A stretch of DNA of 6,868 nt from Mycobacterium sp. (GCA_018500005.2 JAHBAP020000159.1:1-6868), one strand, 5' to 3'. Shown: positions 1 to 5,864, numbered from the stretch's first letter. The notes: generated by a model from the letters alone, not told the origin. Numbers and translations: made by a program.

Positions 1-233
1 AGCGCGATGGCCTTGTCCGGGAAGTCGGCGGCGAACCCATCGCCGGACAGGTCGGCACCCGCGCAGAAGACGGTGCCCGCCCCGGTCAGCACGATGGCGC
101 GGACGTCGTCGTCGGCGGACTTCTGCACCGCCTCGCGCAAGGTGTCGACGAGTTCGGAGTTCAGGGCGTTGCGCCGTTCGGGGCGCTGCAACTCGATGGT
201 CGTGACGTCACCGACCCGCTCGATACCGATCAT
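1..233 (-). CDS. echA6: EchA6-like enoyl-CoA hydratase/isomerase family protein, N-terminal part
   Basis: Partial gene: the ATG is at 233 on the minus strand and the frame stays open to the window edge, giving 77 residues. It begins [20 protein letters not shown] and contains FCAGADL at residues 56-62, the crotonase-fold segment that forms part of the CoA site and oxyanion hole. The opening, the RRNALN stretch (20-25) and the later DFPDKAI closely resemble M. tuberculosis EchA6 (Rv0905). That protein binds long acyl-CoAs, is thought to feed them to the FAS-II mycolic-acid system, and has been reported to lack true hydratase activity. The residues that would decide catalysis lie outside the window. 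The start follows the phosphoribosyltransferase stop by 10 nt, with no Shine-Dalgarno; a TAGGCT hexamer (241-246) overlaps that stop codon and could drive a near-leaderless transcript. Family assignment is strong; the activity is not shown here. Confidence 0.9.
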   Translation of the reverse strand, partial: MIGIERVGDVTTIELQRPERRNALNSELVDTLREAVQKSADDDVRAIVLTGAGTVFCAGADLSGDGFAADFPDKAIA

Positions 234-240
234 GAGGGTG

Positions 241-246
241 AGCCTA
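241..246 (-). promoter_or_regulatory. Possible internal -10 element of echA6
   Basis: TAGGCT on the minus strand uses the stop codon of the phosphoribosyltransferase gene as its first three bases and ends 7 nt before the echA6 ATG. It would allow echA6 its own leaderless transcript in addition to readthrough. The spacing is one base longer than ideal. Confidence 0.3.
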
Positions 247-924
247 CTGGCCGGTTTTCGGGTCCCGCCGTTCGCGGTGGGCCGCGTCGAGCAGTGCGCA
301 CACCTGCTCGTCGGTGGTCTGGCCGAAATCGTGGTAGCCCTGGCCGACCGCCATGAAGTCCCGCGGCGCTCCCAGACACACCACCTCGTCGGCCACCTCC
401 CGGAGGCCGGCGACGGTGTCGGGGGCGCCGATCGGGGCTGCCAGCACCACCTCAGCCGCGCCCTGGGCGCGGGCAACCAGGGCCGCGGCCCGTGCTGTTG
501 CTCCGGTGGCGAACCCGTCGTCGACGATGAGGGCGATCCGCCCGGCCACCGGCAGGCCGGGCCTGCCGCCGCGGTAGCGGTCGATGCGCCGGTGCAGTTC
601 GTCTCGTTCGGCCTGCTCGACGGCCGCGATGGATTCCGGGCTCAGTCCGGTTCGCCGCAGCACGCGTTCGTTGAGCACCCGCACACCGCCGTCGGGACCT
701 TCACCGATCGCGCCGAAAGCCAGTTCCGGCTGGTAGGGAACGCCGAGTTTGCGGACCACCAGAACGTCCAGTGGGGCATCCAGGGCGACGGCGACCTCGC
801 GGGCCACCGGGACCCCGCCACGGGGCAGGCCGAGTACGACGATGTCGCGCCCACGGAAGGCCCGCAGCGCGGCCGCCAGCTGGCGGCCGGCGTCGACCCG
901 GTCGGCGAAGGCGAAGCGCTTCAT
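244..924 (-). CDS. Phosphoribosyltransferase-fold protein (PRTase, type I)
   Basis: A 226-residue protein with the type I phosphoribosyltransferase fold. The PRPP-binding loop is clear at residues 132-143 ([12 protein letters not shown]), with the two acidic residues at 135-136 and the TGAT turn at 140-143. An N-terminal [11 protein letters not shown] (31-41) precedes [20 protein letters not shown] (56-75), the arrangement seen in a stand-alone actinobacterial PRTase group whose substrate is generally unassigned; it lacks the hood features I would use to call HPRT, APRT or OPRT. No signal peptide or membrane segment, so cytosolic. The start is supported by the family-like opening ([12 protein letters not shown], 9-20) and a GGAG only 2 nt upstream, which is closer than usual. 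It lies 16 nt after vapC and 10 nt before echA6, same strand, so co-transcription is likely. This position is occupied by accD3 in M. tuberculosis. The substrate cannot be told from sequence. Confidence 0.88.
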   Translation of the reverse strand: MKRFAFADRVDAGRQLAAALRAFRGRDIVVLGLPRGGVPVAREVAVALDAPLDVLVVRKLGVPYQPELAFGAIGEGPDGGVRVLNERVLRRTGLSPESIAAVEQAERDELHRRIDRYRGGRPGLPVAGRIALIVDDGFATGATARAAALVARAQGAAEVVLAAPIGAPDTVAGLREVADEVVCLGAPRDFMAVGQGYHDFGQTTDEQVCALLDAAHRERRDPKTGQ

Positions 925-940
925 GGCTCCATTCTGAGCT

Positions 941-1378
941 CTATTCCGACTGCTCCGCAGTGAGCAGTTCGTAAGTCACACCGAGCGCCCGGTAGGTGGG
1001 CTCGGCACGGCGATCACAGGTGATGAGCGGCAATTTGTGCTCGCGGGCAGCAGCCCCGACCAAGCCGTCGTAGACCGCGCCACCGGAGAGACCGACCGAG
1101 GCGAACTCCGCTAGCAGCGCGGCGGCCGCCCGGGCCGAGAGGAACCGGGAAGCCGGAAAATTCGCCTTGGTCAGACGGTTGGCTGCGGCGGGGGTGAGTC
1201 GCAGTGGCGGCGGCAAGCGAGTCAGCACGGACATCAACTCCACTGCGGCATGCCCGGACAGTCCGCGGTGGCACGGTTGGAGTCGGCGGCGGGCCATCCG
1301 ATGAAAGTCATTCTCGCGCTGAACCAATGCGAGTGCAGCACTGGTGTCGAGCAGTACATGCTCAGCGCTGGTCGCCAA
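941..1378 (-). CDS. vapC: VapC-family PIN-domain ribonuclease toxin
   Basis: A 145-residue PIN-domain protein, normal VapC length, expected to be an Mg-dependent endoribonuclease that cuts RNA unless bound by its antitoxin. Acidic active-site candidates are D11 (VLLDTSAAL), E47 (AAVELMSVL), D104 ([11 protein letters not shown]) and D122 ([12 protein letters not shown]), in the order expected for the family. I chose a TTG start at 1378: GGGAG sits at 1386-1390, 7 nt upstream, and translation from it begins [11 protein letters not shown]. The frame runs open far upstream, but that part overlaps vapB and prrA and has no PIN character. An in-frame ATG at 1399 is possible but has no ribosome site. 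The gene overlaps the last 17 bp of the antitoxin gene in another frame, so translation is probably coupled. The RNA target is unknown. Confidence 0.9.
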   Translation of the reverse strand: MATSAEHVLLDTSAALALVQRENDFHRMARRRLQPCHRGLSGHAAVELMSVLTRLPPPLRLTPAAANRLTKANFPASRFLSARAAAALLAEFASVGLSGGAVYDGLVGAAAREHKLPLITCDRRAEPTYRALGVTYELLTAEQSE

Positions 1379-1595
1379 GGCGCAACTCCCGAATCGCATC
1401 AACGCCGAGTTTCGGGCCCCCTGCGGGAAGCAGCAGCAGGCCGTCCTCCTCGAGGAGTTCGTCCGCGGCGATGCTCTCGATCCGGATCGCGGCCCCGTCC
1501 AGAGAGATCTCGACCTCGCCCGCCGCGATCCCCGCCTGCTCGCGCAACGACTTCGGCACCACCAGGCGGCCAACCTTGTCAATGGAAACTCGCAT
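1362..1595 (-). CDS. vapB: VapB-like antitoxin, AbrB/MazE swapped-hairpin family
   Basis: A 77-residue protein beginning [20 protein letters not shown], the typical AbrB/SpoVT DNA-binding half: a beta strand, a G-R-L-V-V/I-P-K turn, then a short helix. Residues 1 to about 45 should form the DNA-binding dimer; the acidic, leucine-rich tail ([14 protein letters not shown], about 47-60) would wrap the toxin and block its PIN site. It directly precedes and overlaps a PIN toxin, which makes the antitoxin role secure. The ATG has no Shine-Dalgarno. Instead TAATCT (1602-1607, minus strand) ends 6 nt before the A of the ATG, which predicts a leaderless mRNA. Three TACCAA half-sites overlap this promoter and the start codon, so autoregulation is likely. 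The pairing is confident; the exact VapB subfamily is not. Confidence 0.9.
   Translation of the reverse strand: MRVSIDKVGRLVVPKSLREQAGIAAGEVEISLDGAAIRIESIAADELLEEDGLLLLPAGGPKLGVDAIRELRLGDQR
1386..1390 (-). promoter_or_regulatory. Ribosome binding site of vapC
   Basis: GGGAG on the minus strand lies 7 nt before the TTG at 1378, inside the antitoxin reading frame. It decides the choice of the rare TTG start over the upstream ATG at 1399, which has no such site. Confidence 0.6.
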
Positions 1596-1622
1596 ACCAA
1601 TAGATTACCAATTACTTTGGTA
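1595..1622. promoter_or_regulatory. Probable VapB(C) operator: three TACCAA half-sites at 11-bp steps
   Basis: TACCAA occurs at 1595-1600 and 1606-1611 on the plus strand, and its complement TTGGTA at 1617-1622. The starts are spaced exactly 11 bp, one helical turn, so all three lie on the same DNA face; the outer pair form an inverted repeat and the first pair a direct repeat (TACCAAT). The patch is AT-rich against a GC-rich background. It covers the vapB -10 hexamer, predicted transcription start and ATG, where a bound antitoxin-toxin complex would block RNA polymerase. Autorepression is known for AbrB-type antitoxins; binding here is inferred. Confidence 0.65.
1602..1607 (-). promoter_or_regulatory. 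Predicted leaderless -10 element of vapB
   Basis: TAATCT on the minus strand fits the mycobacterial TAnnnT -10 consensus, and six bases (ATTGGT) separate it from the vapB ATG at 1595, placing transcription start on the A of the start codon. No convincing -35 hexamer is seen about 17 bp upstream, and there is no Shine-Dalgarno, as expected for a leaderless gene. Confidence 0.6.
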
Positions 1623-1743
1623 TCACGATCTAGGCCAGCGACTCGGCCCACCCCGGGCCCTTCACTCCAGTCGCCTCCTCGCGTCGTCGCCGCACGGCTC
1701 CGCCACGCTGGCCTGCCTACCACCCGGACACCCCCCGATCCGG
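1623..1743. other. Remainder of the vapB-prrA divergent intergenic region
   Basis: About 120 bp of GC-rich, C-biased non-coding DNA between the vapB operator and the prrA -10 candidate. It must hold the upstream promoter parts of both genes, but I see no good TTGACA-like -35, no stable hairpin with a T tract, and no obvious PrrA direct repeat. The reading frames crossing it are uninterrupted only because stop codons are rare at this GC content. Confidence 0.5.
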
Positions 1744-1749
1744 CACTAT
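1744..1749 (+). promoter_or_regulatory. Possible leaderless -10 element of prrA
   Basis: CACTAT matches the key A at position 2 and T at position 6 of TAnnnT but not the first T. It ends 6 nt before the ATG at 1756, the leaderless spacing. No Shine-Dalgarno or clear -35 is visible, so this is a weaker candidate than the vapB, FKBP or oxidoreductase elements. Confidence 0.35.
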
Positions 1750-1755
1750 GGGGTG

Positions 1756-2460
1756 ATGGACAGCGCCAACGCCGCATCCCCGCGCGTGCTCGTCGTCGAC
1801 GACGACCCGGACGTGCTGGCCTCCTTGGAGCGCGGGCTGCGGCTGTCGGGCTTCGAGGTGGCCACCGCGGTCGACGGCGCCGAAGCACTGCGCAGCGCCA
1901 CCGAAACCCGTCCCGACGCGATCGTTCTCGACATCAACATGCCGGTGCTCGACGGGGTGAGCGTGGTCACCGCACTGCGCGCGATGGACAATGACGTCCC
2001 GGTCTGTGTGCTGTCGGCGCGCAGTTCGGTCGACGACCGGGTCGCGGGCCTGGAGGCCGGCGCCGACGACTATCTGGTCAAGCCGTTCGTCCTGGCGGAG
2101 TTGGTGGCGCGGGTCAAGGCGCTGCTGCGCCGCCGGGGCGCGACGGCGACGTTCTCCTCGGAGACCATCCAGGTGGGTCCGCTGGAAGTGGACATCCCCG
2201 GCCGGCGGGCCCGGGTCAACGGGGTCGACGTGGACCTGACCAAACGCGAGTTCGACCTGCTGGCGGTGCTGGCCGAGCACAAGACCGCCGTGTTGAGCCG
2301 CGCGCAACTGTTGGAACTGGTGTGGGGTTACGACTTCGCCGCCGACACCAACGTCGTCGACGTCTTCATCGGGTATCTGCGCCGCAAGCTGGAGGCCGGT
2401 GGCGCGCCGCGCCTGCTGCATACCGTCCGCGGAGTCGGATTCGTCCTACGGACCCAGTGA
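1756..2460 (+). CDS. prrA: PrrA, OmpR/PhoB-family response regulator
   Basis: A 234-residue response regulator nearly identical in recalled sequence to M. tuberculosis PrrA (236 residues). The receiver domain spans about 9-125: acidic pocket D15-D16, phospho-acceptor D59 in [11 protein letters not shown], switch serine S87, and K109 in LVKPF. A winged-helix DNA-binding domain fills about 135-232 ([15 protein letters not shown], then [14 protein letters not shown] as the recognition helix, ending GVGFVLRTQ). It acts in the cytoplasm as a transcription factor phosphorylated by PrrB. The ATG at 1756 has a GTG directly before it in frame, so the start could be 1753. There is no Shine-Dalgarno; CACTAT (1744-1749) ends 6 nt before the ATG. 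The gene overlaps prrB by 3 bp. The N-terminus (MDSANAAS) differs from the M. tuberculosis one, which carries the phosphorylated Thr6. PrrA is reported to be essential in M. tuberculosis. Confidence 0.97.
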   Translation: MDSANAASPRVLVVDDDPDVLASLERGLRLSGFEVATAVDGAEALRSATETRPDAIVLDINMPVLDGVSVVTALRAMDNDVPVCVLSARSSVDDRVAGLEAGADDYLVKPFVLAELVARVKALLRRRGATATFSSETIQVGPLEVDIPGRRARVNGVDVDLTKREFDLLAVLAEHKTAVLSRAQLLELVWGYDFAADTNVVDVFIGYLRRKLEAGGAPRLLHTVRGVGFVLRTQ

Positions 2461-3797
2461 CGCTCTCCCGCATCGTCCGGCGCACCCCGTCCCTGCGCAC
2501 CAGGGTCGCGTTCGCCACGGCGATCGGGGCCGCCATCGTGGTGACGATCGTTGGCACCATCGTGTGGATCGGCATCACCAACGACCGCCTAGAGCGACTC
2601 GACCGGCGCCTCGATGAGGCGGCCGGGTTCGCCGTCCCGTTCGTTCCCCGCGGCCTCGAACAGATCCCGCCCTCCCCCAACGTCCGCGATGTGGTCATCA
2701 CCGTGCACCGCGGTAGCGAGGTGCGGTCCAACTCCAATGTCGTTCTGCCGGAGATGGATACTGACTACGCCACGGCCGTCGTCGACGGGGTGCGCTACCG
2801 GGTGCGCACCGTGGCGATCCCCTACCCGGAGCCGCCGACCACGTTGCAGGTCGGCGCCACCTACGACGACACCATCGCCGACACCAACAACCTGCACCGG
2901 CGGGTGCTGTTGATCTGCGGCTTCGCCATCGGCGCGGCCGCGGTGCTGGGGTGGCTGCTGGCCGCCTTCGCCGTCCGCCCGTTGCGCAGACTCGCTCAGC
3001 AAACCCGCGCGATCGACGCCGGCGACGTGGCCCCCGACGTCGACGTCAGCGGCGCCAGCGAGGCCGTCGAGATCGGCGAGGCACTCAAGGGCCTGTTGGC
3101 CCGGATCTGGACCGAGCAGGACCGCACCAAGGCCGCGCTGGCCTCGGCCCGCGACTTCGCCGCCGTCTCGGCCCATGAGTTGCGGACCCCGCTGACCGCC
3201 ATGCGGACCAACCTCGAGGTGCTCTCGACCCTGGACCTGCCTGACGAGCAGCGCGAGGAGGTGATCGGTGACGTCATCCGCACCCAAAGTCGGATCGAGG
3301 CGACACTGGGTGCCCTCGAGCGCCTCGCCCAGGGCGAATTGTCGACCGCCGCCGATCAGGTTCCCGTCGACATCACCGAACTGCTCGACCGCGCCGCCCA
3401 CGACGCGATGCGGGTCTATCCCGACCTTGCGGTGTCGCTGACCCCGTCACCGACCTGCATCATCATCGGTCTGCCGGCCGGGCTGCGTCTGGCGGTGGAC
3501 AACGCCATCGCCAACGCCGTCAAGCACGGCGGCGCCACCGAGGTACAACTCTCGGCGGTCACTTCTCGCGACGGCGTTCAGATCACCGTCGACGACAACG
3601 GCTGCGGTGTTCCGCAGGCGGAGCGCAAGTCGGTCTTCGGCCGGTTCGCCCGCGGCTCGACGGCGTCCCGCCTGGGATCCGGCCTCGGGTTGGCGCTGGT
3701 CGCCCAGCAGGCCGAATTGCACGGCGGCACAGCCGCACTGGAGGACAGCCCGCTGGGGGGTGCCCGGTTGGTGCTGCGCCTACCGGCACCGCGCTGA
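2457..3797 (+). CDS. prrB: PrrB, membrane sensor histidine kinase
   Basis: A 446-residue sensor kinase matching recalled M. tuberculosis PrrB in length and sequence. Order: cytoplasmic start; first membrane helix about 17-40 ([19 protein letters not shown]); extracytoplasmic sensor about 41-148, beginning [18 protein letters not shown]; second helix about 151-175; HAMP linker to about 225; HisKA with H240 in [16 protein letters not shown]; then the ATPase domain with N-box [13 protein letters not shown]1 DDNGCGVP and G2 GSGLGLALV. All boxes are intact, so it should autophosphorylate on H240 and pass phosphate to PrrA D59; its physiological signal is not settled. The GTG start overlaps the prrA stop (GTGA, 2457-2460), indicating coupled translation, and reproduces the family's [13 protein letters not shown] opening. 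The frame is open further upstream, but only inside prrA. The stop lies 5 bp from the convergent arfC stop. Confidence 0.97.
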   Translation: MTLSRIVRRTPSLRTRVAFATAIGAAIVVTIVGTIVWIGITNDRLERLDRRLDEAAGFAVPFVPRGLEQIPPSPNVRDVVITVHRGSEVRSNSNVVLPEMDTDYATAVVDGVRYRVRTVAIPYPEPPTTLQVGATYDDTIADTNNLHRRVLLICGFAIGAAAVLGWLLAAFAVRPLRRLAQQTRAIDAGDVAPDVDVSGASEAVEIGEALKGLLARIWTEQDRTKAALASARDFAAVSAHELRTPLTAMRTNLEVLSTLDLPDEQREEVIGDVIRTQSRIEATLGALERLAQGELSTAADQVPVDITELLDRAAHDAMRVYPDLAVSLTPSPTCIIIGLPAGLRLAVDNAIANAVKHGGATEVQLSAVTSRDGVQITVDDNGCGVPQAERKSVFGRFARGSTASRLGSGLGLALVAQQAELHGGTAALEDSPLGGARLVLRLPAPR

Positions 3798-3802
3798 CCG
3801 GG

Positions 3803-4756
3803 TTACTTGAAGTTCTTGTCCCACTTGTCGAAGCCGGCGGCACGCGCGGTGGCCTCGTCCAGGAACCACACCTCGGCGATGGTCTGCTCATAAGCCGGGC
3901 TGTCGGGGCCGTGGAAGAGCATCGAATCGGCGTTGCCCTTGATCAGCCAGCCGGCCGGGCCGCTGCCGTCGGCACCGGCCCGGGCCGATCCCCTGCCGTA
4001 GGGAGCCTCGCCGGTCTCGGTGACCGAGACGGTCCGGATCTCCACGCCCGGGGCAACGGTTTCCCCGCTCTGGATCACCATGGTGGAATCCGCCGAGTGG
4101 TCCTCTCGGACCACCGTCGCGGCTGCCGAGGTCAGACCCGCGGCGACGCCGTCACCCTTGGCATCCCAGCGCAGGAATCCCGCCTTCTGAGCGCTCTCCT
4201 CGGTGGCGAACCACACCTCGGCCTCGATGGTCTCGAAGTCGGGGCTGTCCTCGGTGAAATAGCGCCCGGTGTCCTTGTCGCCCTTGATGGGGTAGCCGGC
4301 CGGGCCGATGGTGCGCGCCGAGACCCGGATCGAGCCGGCACCGTAGGGGGCCGCCTCGACGACTGCCGGGCCGAGCCTGCTTTCGACCTTCTTGACCACT
4401 TCGTGGTGGTGCTGTTCGACCTTCTCGACGACCTCGGCGTGGTGTTTCTCAACCTTTTCGACGACCTCGGCGTGGTGTTTCTCAACCTTCTCGACGACCT
4501 CGGCGTGGTGTTTCTCAACCTTCTCCGCCGTAGCCGCCACCACCTTGTGGACGTGCTCGGCCCGCTCGCCGACCTTGTCGTGCAACTTTGCGGCGGCAGC
4601 ACCGGCGGCGGCCACCGCACCGGACGCCTTCACTCCAGCCGAGACGGTATGGACGACCGGAACCTCGCGGGTCACCCGGCGGATCATCATGGCGAGGGTC
4701 AGCAACAGGCCCAGCAGGAATGCCAGGGCCATCAGCCACCAGTTCACGTTGTGCAT
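3803..4756 (-). CDS. arfC: ArfC-like membrane protein with His-rich 11-residue repeats and two sunset-type domains
   Basis: A 317-residue protein in the arfC position, much longer than the M. tuberculosis protein (about 175 residues). One membrane helix lies at about 6-26, followed by RRVTRE, so the rest is probably cytoplasmic by the positive-inside rule. An Ala-rich stretch (39-57) leads to a long charged helix with four 11-residue repeats at 78-88, 89-99, 100-110 (each EKVEKHHAEVV) and 111-121 (EKVEQHHHEVV). The C-terminus has two related domains, about 136-200 and 252-317, both with PYGxGS, GPAG, IKG, EVWF and AGF-x-x-WD; this is the 'sunset' type motif I associate with an ArfC variant. 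The ATG shares one base with the arfB stop (TGATG), so translation is coupled. In M. tuberculosis arfABC helps ammonia release and growth at acid pH; the molecular role of ArfC is unknown. Confidence 0.85.
   Translation of the reverse strand: MHNVNWWLMALAFLLGLLLTLAMMIRRVTREVPVVHTVSAGVKASGAVAAAGAAAAKLHDKVGERAEHVHKVVAATAEKVEKHHAEVVEKVEKHHAEVVEKVEKHHAEVVEKVEQHHHEVVKKVESRLGPAVVEAAPYGAGSIRVSARTIGPAGYPIKGDKDTGRYFTEDSPDFETIEAEVWFATEESAQKAGFLRWDAKGDGVAAGLTSAAATVVREDHSADSTMVIQSGETVAPGVEIRTVSVTETGEAPYGRGSARAGADGSGPAGWLIKGNADSMLFHGPDSPAYEQTIAEVWFLDEATARAAGFDKWDKNFK
4387..4525. repeat. 33-bp tandem repeat within arfC (about four copies)
   Basis: Units at 4420-4452, 4453-4485 and 4486-4518 each begin CCTTYTCGACGACC and end GTTTCTCAA. 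The first and third are identical; the middle one differs by a single base, a synonymous Glu codon change. A diverged fourth unit occupies 4387-4419, and 4519-4525 is the first seven bases of another. Each unit encodes one 11-residue repeat, so copy number changes keep the frame. The near-identity points to recent duplication or slippage. Confidence 0.95.
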
Positions 4757-4911
4757 CAGCGCGCTCCGATCTCACGGGATCCGGCGGGCAGATCCGCGAT
4801 GGCCTCTTCCCGGCTGGTCCGGGAAACGGTCAGGGTCGCGATCACCCAGGCCACCGCCGAGCCGACCAGGAAGGCCGCCAGGTAGTAGATCCACTGCCAT
4901 AAGAAACCCAT
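4756..4911 (-). CDS. arfB: ArfB, small single-pass membrane protein
   Basis: A 51-residue protein, MGFLWQWIYYLAAFLVGSAV onward, with one membrane helix at about 7-29 (ending AWVIATLTV), then SRTSREEA and a short polar tail ending REIGAR. Length, position and the FLxGSAVAWV core match recalled M. tuberculosis Rv0900 (50 residues). The basic residues after the helix suggest an N-out, C-in orientation. I chose ATG 4911 over the in-frame ATG at 4917: GAGGGG (4919-4924) is 7 nt from the former but abuts the latter, and the resulting length fits the family. The ribosome site overlaps the arfA stop codon (TGAGGGG), the gap to arfA is 11 nt, and the stop overlaps the arfC ATG, so all three genes are tightly coupled. 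Its specific activity is unknown; it is needed with arfA for acid adaptation in M. tuberculosis. Confidence 0.9.
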   Translation of the reverse strand: MGFLWQWIYYLAAFLVGSAVAWVIATLTVSRTSREEAIADLPAGSREIGAR

Positions 4912-4918
4912 CGTCATT

Positions 4919-4924
4919 CCCCTC
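4919..4924 (-). promoter_or_regulatory. Ribosome binding site of arfB, overlapping the arfA stop
   Basis: GAGGGG on the minus strand begins within the TGA stop of arfA (4923-4925) and stands 7 nt before ATG 4911. It decides the arfB start and implies that ribosomes finishing arfA meet the arfB initiation site. Confidence 0.65.
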
Positions 4925-5864
4925 AGTTGACCTTGATCTCGGTGCGACGGTTCTGGGCCCGACCGGCCGCCGTGTTGTTGTCGGCGATCGGCTCGGCGGA
5001 TCCGGCCCCCTGGCTGCTGACCGAGTCCGCCGGAATGCCCTGCGAGACAAGGTAAGCCGCTACCGCCTTGGCGCGGTCATCGCTGAGCGGGTTGTTGATC
5101 GCGTCGGTGCCGGTGTTGTCGGTGTGGCCGACCACCGTCAGCTTGACGTCGGGGCAGACCTTGACCGCAGAGACGACGCCGGCCAGTTGCTGCTGGGCGT
5201 CGGGAGTCAGCTTCGCGCTCTCGGTCTGGAACTTGATCGGCGCGGCGAGGTTGGCGTCGACGGTGGCCTGAAGGTTGTCACACGACGGGGCCGCGCCCTG
5301 GATCGTGATGTTGTTGATGATCTGCATGTTGGGCCAGCCCGCCTGGGCCGCCGCCTCGACCGCGTCCTTGACGTCCTGGGACGGCGCGGTGCCGGTCAGG
5401 GTCAGCGTTCCGCCCTCGACGGTGAAGCGGAAGTCCCCGATATCGCCGGCAGCCTTGAGCAGCGCGGCCAGACCGTCGAACCCGGGAGCCTTCGCACCGG
5501 CCTCGATGTCGATCTTGTCGATCAGGTTGACCCCACCGCCCAACGCCGCCTTCAGGGTGCTCAGCAGGCTGTTCTTGGTCGCCAGATCCGGCAGGATGCC
5601 GGTCAGGGTGAAGTCTCTGCCGTTACGCAGGATCGACAGTGGGGAGAGGTTCAGCGACGGAACCGACACACTCGGTGCGCTCACGCTCACACTCGGCAGG
5701 TCGACCTTCGGCTTCATCGCCCCCCAGCCGAGCCAACCGAACAGCAGCGGGATCAGGAGCAGGCCCAGCAGCCAGCCCCATCCGGGTGAACGCCGGTAGT
5801 AGCGCGACTCGGTCCGCCACTCCGTAGCCGTGGCGCTGGCCTTCGCATTCTGCGAACCCGTCAT
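4923..5864 (-). CDS. arfA: ArfA/OmpATb, BON plus OmpA-C envelope protein
   Basis: A 313-residue homologue of M. tuberculosis OmpATb (Rv0899, 326 residues). A basic N-terminal tail (RYYRRSPGWG, 21-30) precedes a membrane anchor at about 30-49, placing the rest outside the membrane. A linker with alternating Ser and Val (SVSVSAPSVSVPS, 58-70) leads to a BON-type region, about 74-190, and then an OmpA-like peptidoglycan-binding domain, about 198-313. In the latter, VVGHTDNTG (244-252) and DDRAKAVAAYL (262-272) hold the expected Asp (248) and Arg (264); it ends NRRTEIKVN. C195 and C237 correspond to the disulfide pair known in the homologue. An AAGGAG site at 5870-5875 is 5 nt before the ATG. First gene of the arf operon. 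OmpATb was once described as a porin, later as part of an ammonia-secretion, acid-adaptation system; pore activity is disputed. Confidence 0.95.
   Translation of the reverse strand: MTGSQNAKASATATEWRTESRYYRRSPGWGWLLGLLLIPLLFGWLGWGAMKPKVDLPSVSVSAPSVSVPSLNLSPLSILRNGRDFTLTGILPDLATKNSLLSTLKAALGGGVNLIDKIDIEAGAKAPGFDGLAALLKAAGDIGDFRFTVEGGTLTLTGTAPSQDVKDAVEAAAQAGWPNMQIINNITIQGAAPSCDNLQATVDANLAAPIKFQTESAKLTPDAQQQLAGVVSAVKVCPDVKLTVVGHTDNTGTDAINNPLSDDRAKAVAAYLVSQGIPADSVSSQGAGSAEPIADNNTAAGRAQNRRTEIKVN

Noticed and set aside
7..963. A 318-codon open frame on the plus strand at the left end
   Set aside because: It is antisense to echA6 and the phosphoribosyltransferase gene, both with clear family motifs; its composition is that of a frame shadow.
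1640..1680. GGCC-rich inverted repeat near 1645-1660 as a terminator or operator
   Set aside because: A short arm of plain GC sequence with no T tract and no partner repeats; expected by chance here.
1204..1755. An upstream start for prrA, adding about 184 residues
   Set aside because: The frame is open, but it overlaps vapB and vapC antisense and the prrA match to its family begins only at about 1756.
1379..1888. N-terminal extension of VapC, up to 170 more residues
   Set aside because: The extension crosses all of vapB and enters prrA on the opposite strand, is Arg-rich without domain features, and the PIN fold is complete from the TTG at 1378.
4387..4525. The 33-bp repeats as a CRISPR array
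   Set aside because: The units abut with no spacers and keep an 11-codon frame inside arfC, so they are a coding tandem repeat.
4392..5789. A 465-codon open frame on the plus strand across the arf operon
   Set aside because: It is antisense to three well-supported genes, its repeated Ser-Thr-Phe-Ser stretch is the mirror of the arfC repeat, and it has no recognisable domain. Long antisense frames are common at this GC content.
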